NCBI GenBank assembly: GCA_947502975.1
Contig: CANNBV010000002.1
Span: 935,251 to 999,250 of the forward strand
Length of the DNA: 64,000 nt
Direction of reading: 5' to 3'
From: an uncultured Flavobacteriaceae bacterium
GTDB taxonomy: Bacteria > Bacteroidota > Bacteroidia > Flavobacteriales > Flavobacteriaceae
The notes beneath the pieces are model-generated. The model saw only the letters and a list, made by a program, of their open reading frames with translations. It made no database searches and had not been told where the DNA came from. Of this stretch, positions 34,318 through 43,390 are shown piece by piece. Positions within the stretch are counted from its first letter, which is position 1; each line of letters opens with the position of its first letter. Position numbers and translations under genes: made by a program.

Positions 34318-35955
34318 ATGAGATTTTTAATTTACCTTCTTTTCATCTTTTTATGTTTCAATTGTAAAAACGCAGAATCTGAACAGAAACTTTCGATTAA
34401 GTCTTCGGATGTATCTGTGATATCTTCAAAAGATTTCCGAGAGTTTAAGGTTTTAGATTCGAAATACATTAACAATGAAGATTTGTGGCAACCTTTTGAA
34501 ACCGATTTAGAAGACTTCACAGAAGACGCCTATCAACGTTTAAAGCCTTTGATTTTAGAACAGGATATTCCAACGATAAAAGAGAATTTTTCAAAAGGTA
34601 AATTAAACTATGAAAACTTAATCAAGTTTTATCTATATAGAATTAGAGCTTTTGATAGGGAAAATGAAATGTCATTAAATTCAGTTATTTCATTGAATAA
34701 AAACGTTATAAAGCAGGCTCAAGATGCAGATAGAATGAGATTTGAAGTTGCTCCTCATCCAATTTTTGGGATGCCAATTCTGTTAAAAGATAATATAAAT
34801 ACAGAAGGTATGCCTACAACAGCTGGAGCAGTAGCTTTACAGGGTAATAATACTACAGACGCATTTGTGGTTCAGCGCTTAAAAGCAAAAGGTGCTATTA
34901 TTCTAGGAAAAGCAAACTTAAGTGAGTGGGCTTATTTCTTCTGTGGGGACTGCCCAAGTGGTTATTCTGCTATTGGCGGCCAAACCTTAAATCCTTATGG
35001 CAGACGCATCATGGATACTGGCGGTTCAAGTTCTGGGAGTGGTGTAGCGGTTTCTGCAAATTTTGCAGTTGCAGCATTAGGTAGTGAAACTTCAGGTTCT
35101 ATTTTATCGCCATCTAGTCAAAATTCTGTGGTAGGTTTAAAACCCACAATTGGTTTAGTTAGCAGAAGTGGTATTGTACCAATTTCTTCAACTTTAGATA
35201 CTGCTGGTCCAATGACAAAAAACGTGATGGATAATGCTATTTTGCTTGATGCCATTTATGGATATGATGAAGCCGATTCTAAATCTATTGATACAAATTG
35301 GGGTAACGATTATCATCTTTTGGATGGTATAAAAACAAGTTCTATGGAAGGCAAACGTTTTGGAGTTCCTAAAAGACTTTTAGAGGATTCATTATATGTA
35401 AGCGCTATTTCAGATTTAAAATCAAAAGGTGCCATCATTATTGAAATTGAAGAAGTGGATGTGGATTTACCAGATTTTTTAAGATTACTAAATTTAGATA
35501 TGAAAGTTGATTTACCATCCTATTTATCAAACTATGCAGGTAAAGATGTTACTGTATCTTCTGTTCAAGATGTCATTGATTTTAATAAAAAAGATTCATT
35601 GAATGCGATGCCATATGGACAAAAACTTTTTGAAGGCATAGTTGACGATAATGCGACAGAGGAAGAATTTCAAAAGGTAAAGAATACTTTAAAAACCAAT
35701 GGCAGGATCTATTTTGATACACCTTTTAAGGCTCATAATTTAGATGGTTTTTTATCAATAAATAACTATCATGCAGGCTTTGCTGCAGTTGCCGAATATC
35801 CCGCAATAACTGTTCCTATGGGATATACAGAAGAAGGCAAACCTAAGGGTTTAACATTTATAAGTAAGCCACTTTCTGAAAAAAAACTATTGGCATGGGC
35901 TTATGTTTATGAGCAAGTGTCTAAACGGCGAGTAGCACCAACAAACTATAATTAG
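34318..35955 (+). CDS. Amidase signature family protein (lipoprotein)
   Basis: 545 residues from the second of two close in-frame ATGs (MRFLIYLLFIFLCFNCKNAES, lipobox before Cys). The amidase signature triad is visible: Lys in MPILLKDNINTEGMPTTAGA, cis-Ser in TGGSSSGSGVAVSANFA, and the Ser nucleophile in LGSETSGSILSPSSQN. Amidases hydrolyse amides to carboxylate and ammonia; extracytoplasmic members act on peptides or acyl-amides. The substrate is unknown. Its 3' end overlaps the convergent serine hydrolase gene by four bases. Confidence 0.9.
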   Translation: MRFLIYLLFIFLCFNCKNAESEQKLSIKSSDVSVISSKDFREFKVLDSKYINNEDLWQPFETDLEDFTEDAYQRLKPLILEQDIPTIKENFSKGKLNYENLIKFYLYRIRAFDRENEMSLNSVISLNKNVIKQAQDADRMRFEVAPHPIFGMPILLKDNINTEGMPTTAGAVALQGNNTTDAFVVQRLKAKGAIILGKANLSEWAYFFCGDCPSGYSAIGGQTLNPYGRRIMDTGGSSSGSGVAVSANFAVAALGSETSGSILSPSSQNSVVGLKPTIGLVSRSGIVPISSTLDTAGPMTKNVMDNAILLDAIYGYDEADSKSIDTNWGNDYHLLDGIKTSSMEGKRFGVPKRLLEDSLYVSAISDLKSKGAIIIEIEEVDVDLPDFLRLLNLDMKVDLPSYLSNYAGKDVTVSSVQDVIDFNKKDSLNAMPYGQKLFEGIVDDNATEEEFQKVKNTLKTNGRIYFDTPFKAHNLDGFLSINNYHAGFAAVAEYPAITVPMGYTEEGKPKGLTFISKPLSEKKLLAWAYVYEQVSKRRVAPTNYN

Positions 35956-37022
35956 TTAATCAAAGCATTAATTTTATCCCAGAGTTCATTATCAAAGCTA
36001 GACAATGCTAGTACATCATTATTGGCTTTATTGCCCATTCTAACAATCACTAGTTTTTTGCTTGGTACAACGTATATCTTCTGATCGTTTTTCCCTAGAG
36101 CTACATAGGTGTCATCTGGTGCATTTGGTATTAATTCACCATCAAATGTTAACTGGGTTGCTGGTAAATGATAGCTGCTTTTTCCATTGAGCCACCATAA
36201 ATAACCATAAGATTGATTGATATTTTGAGATGTATCAGTAGCTTCATTTAAATAATCTTCAGGAATAATTTGGGTATCGTTCCATTTACCATTAGCATAA
36301 ATTAATAATCCAAAACGTGCCATGCTTCGGGTATTGCTCCAATATACATTAAAGTCGGTATTTTGAACCCAAGCACCAGTCATACCAATTTTATCTTTTA
36401 ACTTATTATTGAAATAGGAATTCCAATTTATATTACTAGCCTCAGAGATCACATCTTGCATTTTTTTGTAAACATTATGGTAGGCCCAACGCGTTCCAGC
36501 ATCGGCTTTGTATTGCAAGTTTTCTTTTGAAACATTATCACCCAAGGCATCATCTAAACCAGAATTCATAGACAGTAAGTGTTTGCAGGTAATTAGATGT
36601 TCTTTTTCTAATGGTGCGTTTGTCCACCCTTCACCTAAATAATCAGATACCTTACTATTGATGTTTATTAATCCTTCATCTTGAGCAATTCCAGAAATTG
36701 CAGTAGTTAATGTTTTTCCTGCGCTTGCCCAGTACCAGGGTGTTGTTGCATCGTGACTATTCATATATTCTTCTACAACTATTTTTCCGTTATAGAGTAT
36801 CATAAAACTTTTAGAGTTTTTGTCCTCTAGGAAATCTAAAAGCGGTTGTAATTGATTTACATTCCAGCCTAAATTTTCAATGGTTTTTGTTTCCCAAGTA
36901 TTAGAATTTAATGGCGGAAAGTACAAACTACTATCTATAATAGGGGGTTCATTAGTAGTATCTTCAGAAGTACAGCTAACAACTATGCAAATACTTAGAA
37001 TAAGATGAAAAAAACGCTTTTT
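35952..37022 (-). CDS. Serine hydrolase, class C beta-lactamase family (lipoprotein)
   Basis: 356 residues from the ATG at 37022 (MKKRFFHLILSICIVVSCTSE, lipobox before Cys); an upstream ATG at 37055 spoils the signal peptide. The catalytic motif SxxK is SAGK in YWASAGKTLTTAI (Ser100 of this start), and the YxN motif is YHN in RWAYHNVYKKMQD. These proteins act as esterases, D-amino-acid peptidases or similar; a true beta-lactamase is not indicated. In many relatives of this genus a gene of this type lies next to rimO, so it may belong to the core side of the island boundary. Confidence 0.88.
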   Translation of the reverse strand, partial: KKRFFHLILSICIVVSCTSEDTTNEPPIIDSSLYFPPLNSNTWETKTIENLGWNVNQLQPLLDFLEDKNSKSFMILYNGKIVVEEYMNSHDATTPWYWASAGKTLTTAISGIAQDEGLININSKVSDYLGEGWTNAPLEKEHLITCKHLLSMNSGLDDALGDNVSKENLQYKADAGTRWAYHNVYKKMQDVISEASNINWNSYFNNKLKDKIGMTGAWVQNTDFNVYWSNTRSMARFGLLIYANGKWNDTQIIPEDYLNEATDTSQNINQSYGYLWWLNGKSSYHLPATQLTFDGELIPNAPDDTYVALGKNDQKIYVVPSKKLVIVRMGNKANNDVLALSSFDNELWDKINALIN

Positions 37023-37231
37023 CATAACAGTAGGTTTTAAAAATAGGACTTTCAAATATATAAAAGGTTTAATAGAAAAGAAATTCCATGATATTAAGTA
37101 TTAAGGTTTCTATTGGAATTATCATTTCTATAAAATGTGAATCTCATTTATTTTGAATTGGTGATATCTTATAAATTAGCCCTATTAATCGTAAATCATT
37201 CCGTAACTTTGCGCCCTGATTTATAAAGGAT

Positions 37232-38539
37232 ATGCGTACAAAATCATTAAAGAAAAACCGAATAAATGTTGTTACATTAGGTTGTAGTAAAAATGTTTAT
37301 GATAGTGAAGTTTTAATGGGACAGCTAAAAGCAAGCGGCAAGGATGTGGTTCATGAAGAAGAAGGCAATATAGTTGTAATTAACACTTGCGGTTTTATTA
37401 ATAATGCAAAAGAAGAAAGTGTAAATACCATTTTGGAATTTATGCAAAAAAAAGAAGCTGGAGATGTTGATAAAGTATTTGTCACTGGATGTTTGAGTGA
37501 ACGTTATAAACCAGATTTACAAAAGGAGATTCCGAATGTGGATCAATATTTTGGAACGACCGAATTACCAGGTTTGCTTAAGGCTTTAGGAGCAGATTAT
37601 AAACATGAGTTGATTGGAGAACGCTTAACAACAACTCCTAAAAACTATGCGTATTTAAAGATTGCAGAAGGTTGTGATAGACCTTGCTCATTTTGTGCTA
37701 TTCCAATAATGCGTGGAAAACATAGGTCGACACCAATAGAAGATTTGGTTGTTGAAGCCGAAAAACTAGCTGCCAATGGTGTAAAAGAGTTGGTTTTGAT
37801 TGCTCAAGATTTGACGTATTATGGTCTCGATTTGTATAAAAAACGCAATCTAGCGGAACTATTAGAGGCTTTGGTAAAAGTTGAAGGTATAGAATGGATT
37901 CGTTTGCATTATGCATTTCCGACAGGTTTTCCAATGGATGTATTGGATATTATGAAAAGGGAGCCTAAAATCTGTAATTATTTGGATATACCTTTACAGC
38001 ATATATCTGATTCTATTTTGAAGAGTATGCGTCGTGGAACTACCCAAGCTAAAACCACAAAATTATTACAGGACTTTAGAGCTAAAGTTCCTCAAATGAC
38101 TATTAGAACGACTTTAATAGTTGGTTATCCAGGAGAAACCGAAGCCGATTTTCAAACTTTAAAACAATGGGTGACAGATATGCGTTTTGAACGTTTAGGT
38201 TGCTTTACCTATTCTCATGAAGAAAATACCCATGCCTATAACTTGGAAGATGATGTTCCAGAAGCCGTGAAAATTGATAGAGCAAATCAAATAATGGAAA
38301 TTCAATCTCAAATTTCATGGGAATTGAATCAGCAAAAAATAGGGCAGGAGTTTAAAGTCGTTATCGATAGAAAAGAAGGTAATTATTTTGTGGGGCGTAC
38401 TGAGTTTGATTCGCCAGATGTTGATAACGAGGTATTAATAGATGCCACAGAAACGTATCTTAAAACTGGAGAATTTACACGAGTTAAAATAATAGAAGCA
38501 GAGGACTTTGACCTTTATGGAGAAGTTGTGACATCCTGA
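37232..38539 (+). CDS. rimO: Ribosomal protein S12 methylthiotransferase RimO
   Basis: 435 residues. RimO is a radical-SAM enzyme with two 4Fe-4S clusters that adds a methylthio group to Asp of ribosomal protein S12. It has an N-terminal UPF0004 domain (INVVTLGCSKNVYDSEVLMG, with further Cys in NTCGF and VTGCLSERY), the radical-SAM motif CDRPCSFC and a C-terminal TRAM domain (about 370-435, ending AEDFDLYGEVV). The length and the DSEVLMG motif separate it from MiaB. A TAACTTTG -7 element lies about 20 bases upstream of the ATG. Confidence 0.95.
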   Translation: MRTKSLKKNRINVVTLGCSKNVYDSEVLMGQLKASGKDVVHEEEGNIVVINTCGFINNAKEESVNTILEFMQKKEAGDVDKVFVTGCLSERYKPDLQKEIPNVDQYFGTTELPGLLKALGADYKHELIGERLTTTPKNYAYLKIAEGCDRPCSFCAIPIMRGKHRSTPIEDLVVEAEKLAANGVKELVLIAQDLTYYGLDLYKKRNLAELLEALVKVEGIEWIRLHYAFPTGFPMDVLDIMKREPKICNYLDIPLQHISDSILKSMRRGTTQAKTTKLLQDFRAKVPQMTIRTTLIVGYPGETEADFQTLKQWVTDMRFERLGCFTYSHEENTHAYNLEDDVPEAVKIDRANQIMEIQSQISWELNQQKIGQEFKVVIDRKEGNYFVGRTEFDSPDVDNEVLIDATETYLKTGEFTRVKIIEAEDFDLYGEVVTS

Positions 38540-38580
38540 GCACAGTATAAGGTAAGGTTGTTATGATGAGGTAATAAAAT

Positions 38581-38616
38581 AAAATGGCTCATGTTATATT
38601 TTACAAGAGCCATTTT
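38581..38616. terminator. Bidirectional terminator between rimO and the SDR gene
   Basis: Perfect arms AAAATGGCTC and GAGCCATTTT around a 16-base loop, between convergent genes. Confidence 0.85.
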
Positions 38617-38628
38617 GGTATTTAACTA

Positions 38629-39375
38629 TTAATTTCTTCCAGCCATAACACCACCATCTGTATCCCATATAGCACCAGTTACCCAAGACGCATCATCCGA
38701 TAATAAAAACGTGATACTATTCGCAATATCCTCTGCAGTTCCATTGCGCCCTATTGGATGAAACCCATTAAACCCTTCTAATGCCTGTTCTGCTTCTTGT
38801 TTGCCTCCAAATACGCCATAATAAACAGGAGTACTTACTACAGCTGGAGATACTGCATTTACTCGGATATTATCATCAGCTAATTCCATTGCCAAATGTT
38901 GTGTTAAAGAATGTAATCCTGCTTTTTGCATTGAATATGCTGAAGAAGGTGTGGCTTTTACAGCTTGTTTGGCCCACATAGAACCAACATTTACTATAGC
39001 TCCGCCATCTGTTGATTTCATTTTTTTAGCTGCACTTTGTGTAATAAAAAAGAAACCTCTATTTAAATCTAAATACGAATTATAATCATCCATGGTATGA
39101 TCCAAAAATGGTTTAGGTCCAAAAATGCCAGAAGCATTCACGAGATAATCTAAATTCTCAAAACGTTCTATTTTTGATATAAAGGATACTACTTCTTCTG
39201 TATCTGAAATATTTACCTTGTACTTATGAAGATTAGAACTATCTTCTATCTTACTAATATTTCTACCTACAATATGAACTGTAGCGCCTTCACTTAATAA
39301 AGCTTGTGTTGTTGCATAACCGATACCACTAGTTCCTCCAATGATAAGAGCTGTTTTGTTTTTGAATTTTCCCAT
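38629..39375 (-). CDS. SDR family oxidoreductase
   Basis: 248 residues, classical short-chain dehydrogenase. The NAD(P)-binding motif is [14 protein letters not shown] (TGxxxGxG type), followed by NASGIFG and the catalytic YSMQK with the upstream Ser in VGSMWAKQA. The C-terminal [18 protein letters not shown] is typical. The substrate is unknown. It lies downstream of a TetR-type gene, and both have the same 16-base palindrome in front, so it is probably repressed by that regulator and induced by a ligand. Confidence 0.92.
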   Translation of the reverse strand: MGKFKNKTALIIGGTSGIGYATTQALLSEGATVHIVGRNISKIEDSSNLHKYKVNISDTEEVVSFISKIERFENLDYLVNASGIFGPKPFLDHTMDDYNSYLDLNRGFFFITQSAAKKMKSTDGGAIVNVGSMWAKQAVKATPSSAYSMQKAGLHSLTQHLAMELADDNIRVNAVSPAVVSTPVYYGVFGGKQEAEQALEGFNGFHPIGRNGTAEDIANSITFLLSDDASWVTGAIWDTDGGVMAGRN

Positions 39376-39402
39376 GATTTATAATTTAATATTAAGTATT
39401 GA

Positions 39403-39418
39403 ACAGACAAGTCTGTCT
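39403..39418. promoter_or_regulatory. TetR-type operator in front of the SDR gene
   Basis: The perfect 16-base palindrome ACAGACAAGTCTGTCT lies 27 bases upstream of the SDR start. An identical copy lies in front of the tetR-like gene at 40028. Confidence 0.85.
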
Positions 39419-39435
39419 TTATTGATTAAAAATTT

Positions 39436-39999
39436 TTAGTTTAATAGTTTTTTAGCTAATGATTTAGCTGAAATAATTGGCCATTCATCTTGATGTAAAT
39501 GGCTTTCAGATACTGCTCCTTCGTATAAAAGATATATTTGCTTTGAAATGATATTAACTTCATTATCAGTATTTTTTATATTATTTATAAGTACTAACTT
39601 TTTAATTAGTGCAATAAATTGATCTTTCTGAAATTTAATTTCGTCTCTTATTTTTTGATTGTTTCTTGGTATTTCAGCTGAGGTTTTAATACACCAACAT
39701 CCATTGAACTCATCTGTATTAAAGAATAATTGAAGGAAATCAAAAATGGCATGAATTTGATTGTTTCCATTGGGCTTAGTTAAACAATAAGCTTCTATAT
39801 CCTTCAAAAATTTTGAATTCATAAATTGTATGTACGAAATACAAATATCTTCTTTAGATCTAAAATGATTATAAAGAGTGGCCTTAGCTATGCCAGATTC
39901 TGATATAATCTCGTTAATACCTGTTAAATTATAACCATTGGTATAAAACAAATGACTAGCAGTTTCTATAATATTTTGTCTAACAGAAGAATGTTTCAT
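39436..39999 (-). CDS. TetR/AcrR family transcriptional regulator
   Basis: 187 residues from the ATG at 39999 (MKHSSVRQNIIETASHLFY). An earlier ATG at 40035 would place the operator inside the gene. The N-terminal helix-turn-helix is clear (GYNLTGINEIISESGIAKATLYNHFRSKEDI) and the C-terminal ligand domain is helical. The -7 element TATATTTG (40004-40011) ends four bases before this ATG, and the operator covers the -33 position. This implies autorepression and an almost leaderless mRNA. Confidence 0.92.
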   Translation of the reverse strand: MKHSSVRQNIIETASHLFYTNGYNLTGINEIISESGIAKATLYNHFRSKEDICISYIQFMNSKFLKDIEAYCLTKPNGNNQIHAIFDFLQLFFNTDEFNGCWCIKTSAEIPRNNQKIRDEIKFQKDQFIALIKKLVLINNIKNTDNEVNIISKQIYLLYEGAVSESHLHQDEWPIISAKSLAKKLLN

Positions 40000-40027
40000 G
40001 GTGCAAATATAAATAATTTTAATAAAA

Positions 40028-40043
40028 ACAGACAAGTCTGTCT
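40028..40043. promoter_or_regulatory. TetR-type operator in front of the regulator gene
   Basis: An identical copy of the palindrome at 39403. It overlaps the likely -33 position of the regulator's promoter, whose -7 box is at 40004-40011. Confidence 0.85.
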
Positions 40044-40059
40044 ATTTAAAATCAAAAAA

Positions 40060-40086
40060 AAGTCGGTATATCTTTTATACCGACTT
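40060..40086 (-). terminator. Terminator after the carboxypeptidase-regulatory protein gene
   Basis: AAGTCGGTATA pairs with TATACCGACTT, and in the minus direction the stem is followed by a T-run (40051-40060 reversed). It separates the gene at 40107 from the tetR promoter. Confidence 0.8.
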
Positions 40087-40106
40087 TATATACAGTGAAA
40101 TCCTTT

Positions 40107-41390
40107 TTAAGATTCTTCTTTTTTAGCATTTTGCTTGTCAAGTTGTTTTTTTATCTTTTTGATTGCATTTTCAATCGATTTTTCTGGCTCTATTATGTTA
40201 TAAGCACCCCAAAATTCTGGATCTGAGAAGCCAGAAGTTTGCTCTGTTAAAATTGTTGTAGGTCTTAACATTTTTTCTCTTGATTTAGCTAATTTGCTTT
40301 CTGGGATTTCCCAATCAGTGATAGCCATTTCACTATTTAGATTGTAAATACTATTAAATAGTTTGCCTTCCCAATTTACTTTAAATGTTAATCCGATATT
40401 ACTGTATGCATAATGCCATTTACCGTTTTGCGTTCTGTACTTCACTTTATAAGTAGCTTGTGTAGGATATACATCTACTTTTCTTGGTTTCTTTCTAACG
40501 AACATTCTACTGGAAAGTTCTTTGTTTTTTACATTTAAGCTATACTCAGCGCTGGTGAGAGCTAACGTATTAGCATCAATATAAAGCTTACCGTAGTACA
40601 TTGGGTCTTTAACTCTAGGTTTTTGCTTAAAGTTAACTACATAAACTAGATTTTTGTTAATGTTAGTTGATGCCTCATAATTAAAATTATAGAGATCTAT
40701 ATCTTCCTCATTAAAAATGTATTCAGGGTATTTTACTAGATCAGTATATATGTTACTAAAAGGACCGCCTTGTAATTTTAGTGCTAGAGTATCTAATCTT
40801 GTATAATCAGTGTTTTTTCTAGATTTTATTAATTCAATATGATCGTTTCTTAGGCTGCTATATGGTTGTTTGTGAATTTTGACTACGGCTTCAGAGAGCG
40901 AGGCATTACGACGTCTTTTCTTAATAGTCTCTCTGTAAAATGCTGTCATTAAAGCATTTTTATCATTATAAGCAGAACTTTTGTTTGCTAAAGTTTTAAC
41001 AACAAGTGTTCTTGCGTCATATTGGGGTGCAGCAATATTTACTGTGGTTAACTCGGTGAAACTGGGTGTTAAGTATATTTTTTCATTTTCACCAAGATCA
41101 ACAATATTTAATAATTTTCTTTCATAACCTAGATGCGTGATTACTAATTTTTCACCTAAATATTTATAAGGTATTTTTAGAAGAAATTCTCCATCAGAAT
41201 TTGTAACAGTACTAATATTTGTACCATCAACAACAATGTCGGTAAAAATCAATTCCTGTTTATTTTCTCCATCTAAAATTTTCCCGCTAATTTCTTTGAT
41301 GGCTTGAGTGTCCTGCGCAGATATTGCAAATGATGTACACATCAGCAACAAAACGCATAGTTTTAAAGGTTTTAAGGCTATTTTTTTCAT
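40107..41390 (-). CDS. Exported carboxypeptidase-regulatory-domain protein
   Basis: 427 residues. The signal peptide (MKKIALKPLKLCVLLLMCTSFAISAQ) is followed by a carboxypeptidase-regulatory-like sandwich at about residues 33-112 (ISGKILDGENKQELIFTDIV). A region of about 290 residues follows, with repeating basic/aromatic strands (FYRETIKKRRRNASLSEAVV) and a Lys-rich C-terminus. There is no TonB plug or barrel. Proteins of this kind are common in Bacteroidota, and their function is unknown. It stands alone, with its own terminator. Confidence 0.8.
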   Translation of the reverse strand: MKKIALKPLKLCVLLLMCTSFAISAQDTQAIKEISGKILDGENKQELIFTDIVVDGTNISTVTNSDGEFLLKIPYKYLGEKLVITHLGYERKLLNIVDLGENEKIYLTPSFTELTTVNIAAPQYDARTLVVKTLANKSSAYNDKNALMTAFYRETIKKRRRNASLSEAVVKIHKQPYSSLRNDHIELIKSRKNTDYTRLDTLALKLQGGPFSNIYTDLVKYPEYIFNEEDIDLYNFNYEASTNINKNLVYVVNFKQKPRVKDPMYYGKLYIDANTLALTSAEYSLNVKNKELSSRMFVRKKPRKVDVYPTQATYKVKYRTQNGKWHYAYSNIGLTFKVNWEGKLFNSIYNLNSEMAITDWEIPESKLAKSREKMLRPTTILTEQTSGFSDPEFWGAYNIIEPEKSIENAIKKIKKQLDKQNAKKEES

Positions 41391-41478
41391 TTTAATGACA
41401 AGTTTAATGTTATTCTAAAATACTAAAAAAAGCACCATTTCTAGAATGTTGGTTCCTTTTTAACAGAAATATTAACTT

Positions 41479-43314
41479 TTAGTTAGTTAAGGATGTGTCA
41501 GTTAGCGTTTTCATAAACGCTATAATAGCGTTCTTTTCTTTATCGTTAAGTTCTAATGGATTTGGTGGCAATGTTTGGTAAGGGACATCTAATCCAATGC
41601 CTTGCCCTCCTCCTAAGTTGTAGAATTCCATAACTTGTTCTAAAGTTTCAAACGCACCGTTATGCATATATGGTGCAGTGAGTTCAATATTTCTAACAGT
41701 TGAAGTTTTAAAAAAACCACGTTTTTCTTCAACTTCATATGGATAAAATAAACCAGGATCATTATCTAAAACTGGATGTTTAAAGTTAGTTGTTTTAGGT
41801 ATTCCTAGGTTTTCAAATTCAGTTTCATCGAATTTTGGAGGTACTGTTCCGTAGAAAGCTGGCGGAAAATGACAAGTGGCACAAGCCGCTTTGCCCATAA
41901 ATAGGTTAAAACCTAGTATTTCTTCTTCTGTAAGAGAGTTTTCTAAATTTTGCATATTCTTATCAAATTTAGAGTCGAAAGGAGTTAAACTCCTAATATA
42001 ACTTGCAATGGCATTTCTTATGTTGCGATTATTTATAGTACCGTTATATAATGTGTCGAATTGTTTCTTATATTTTGGATTATTTTTTACTTTATCGCCA
42101 AGTGTTTTTAAATCAATATGGAATTCATTTTTATTGTTTGTAACACCAACTATTTGTCCTTCTAACCCATCACCTCTGCCATCATAAAAAAATGTTCTTT
42201 GATATACAGTATAGCTTAGAGTAGGTGTATTGCGTGCTAGGTTTTTTCCATTTAAACCTATAGCAAGTTTATTACCATCGGTAAATGCCTTTTTTTTAAT
42301 ATGACACGTAGCACAACTTACGGTACCTGGCCCAGATAATGTCTTGTCATTAAACAACGCCTTACCTAATGCAATTCGTTCTTCTGAAATTTCAGGAGAA
42401 TGTGGTGGTGCAAACATTTTTTTATTAAAAAACGTTTTAGAGAAAACATTTGTACTTGTAGGATTTAAGGGTCTGGATGTACTCAATTCAATATTCCAAT
42501 CTTTTGTTGTTTTATTGATTAACTCAAGTTGTCTATTTGTATGTAGTTTTATAAAGCTGTATCTATCAAAAGAGTCAAAATCACCTGCGTTTAAAGATGT
42601 GATTGTTGCATCAATCTCTTTTAGCCAATCTTTATATAAATCACTAGAGCTAAAAGCGTTTTTATATATAGAAATAGTATGTTTTATGGATTCATAATTA
42701 TATACAGCTTCTTGTAAAGAATTTGCAAGTATAGGCGAATCAAAACCAGTAATGCCTTTTGTGGCAATATTTACAATAGCATCACGAATCATTTTCAAAT
42801 GATGACGGTCGCGTTGTTTATAAATACCATGATTTTTGCGTATATAAGGTATTCTTACCTGTAGATAGTTATAAACTCGATATAATTCTCTGTTAGTAAT
42901 GCTGTCTTCTCCAAACAAATACTCTTCAAGAACCTGATAGCTTTTAGGTTTTATTTTTTTTATATCTGTGTAATCATCAATTTCCACTTTAAGCAGATTA
43001 GGACTGTTCATTGATAAATAGTTCTCATAATCATAAGCAATTAATAGAGGCTCTACTTTCTTATACCATTTTCTACTTTCAATAAAATTGATTCTATTTT
43101 TTTCTAAGGTTTGCGAAGTGTCTATTTTCTGTATGTAATGTGCTGCACTATCTAAAGTTTGAAAATAATAAGCTCTTATGTCTTCATTAAACATAGATTC
43201 TGTTTTACCAGAAATAGTTTTAGAAACTAGATATTCTTCTTTCTTTTTACATGATACTATAAATAATAGTAAAAAAATAGATATTGAAATACATGGTTTA
43301 GAACGTTTCATCAT
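41479..43314 (-). CDS. Di-haem cytochrome c peroxidase family lipoprotein
   Basis: 611 residues, lipoprotein (signal ending LLLFIVSCKKKEE). The C-terminal half is a CcpA/MauG-type module with two haem-binding motifs: SCATCH near residue 333 and ACATCH near 477. It also has GRGDGLEGQIVG and the C-terminal APYMHNGAFETLEQVMEFYN segment. The N-terminal 280 residues are an alpha-helical domain I cannot assign. Peroxidase or MauG-like protein oxidation in the periplasm is the family role. The upstream gene (43391) is on the same strand, but a terminator lies between. Confidence 0.88.
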   Translation of the reverse strand: MMKRSKPCISISIFLLLFIVSCKKKEEYLVSKTISGKTESMFNEDIRAYYFQTLDSAAHYIQKIDTSQTLEKNRINFIESRKWYKKVEPLLIAYDYENYLSMNSPNLLKVEIDDYTDIKKIKPKSYQVLEEYLFGEDSITNRELYRVYNYLQVRIPYIRKNHGIYKQRDRHHLKMIRDAIVNIATKGITGFDSPILANSLQEAVYNYESIKHTISIYKNAFSSSDLYKDWLKEIDATITSLNAGDFDSFDRYSFIKLHTNRQLELINKTTKDWNIELSTSRPLNPTSTNVFSKTFFNKKMFAPPHSPEISEERIALGKALFNDKTLSGPGTVSCATCHIKKKAFTDGNKLAIGLNGKNLARNTPTLSYTVYQRTFFYDGRGDGLEGQIVGVTNNKNEFHIDLKTLGDKVKNNPKYKKQFDTLYNGTINNRNIRNAIASYIRSLTPFDSKFDKNMQNLENSLTEEEILGFNLFMGKAACATCHFPPAFYGTVPPKFDETEFENLGIPKTTNFKHPVLDNDPGLFYPYEVEEKRGFFKTSTVRNIELTAPYMHNGAFETLEQVMEFYNLGGGQGIGLDVPYQTLPPNPLELNDKEKNAIIAFMKTLTDTSLTN

Positions 43315-43343
43315 ATCGTTTTTGTGAAATTATTTTAAACGAA

Positions 43344-43369
43344 AAAAGGTTCCTCGTTTCGAGGAACCT
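43344..43369 (-). terminator. Terminator between the PhoX-like gene and the peroxidase gene
   Basis: AGGTTCCTCG pairs with CGAGGAACCT around a two-base loop. In the minus direction it ends in a six-T run. Confidence 0.85.
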
Positions 43370-43390
43370 GATTTCATAATATGTTTAATG

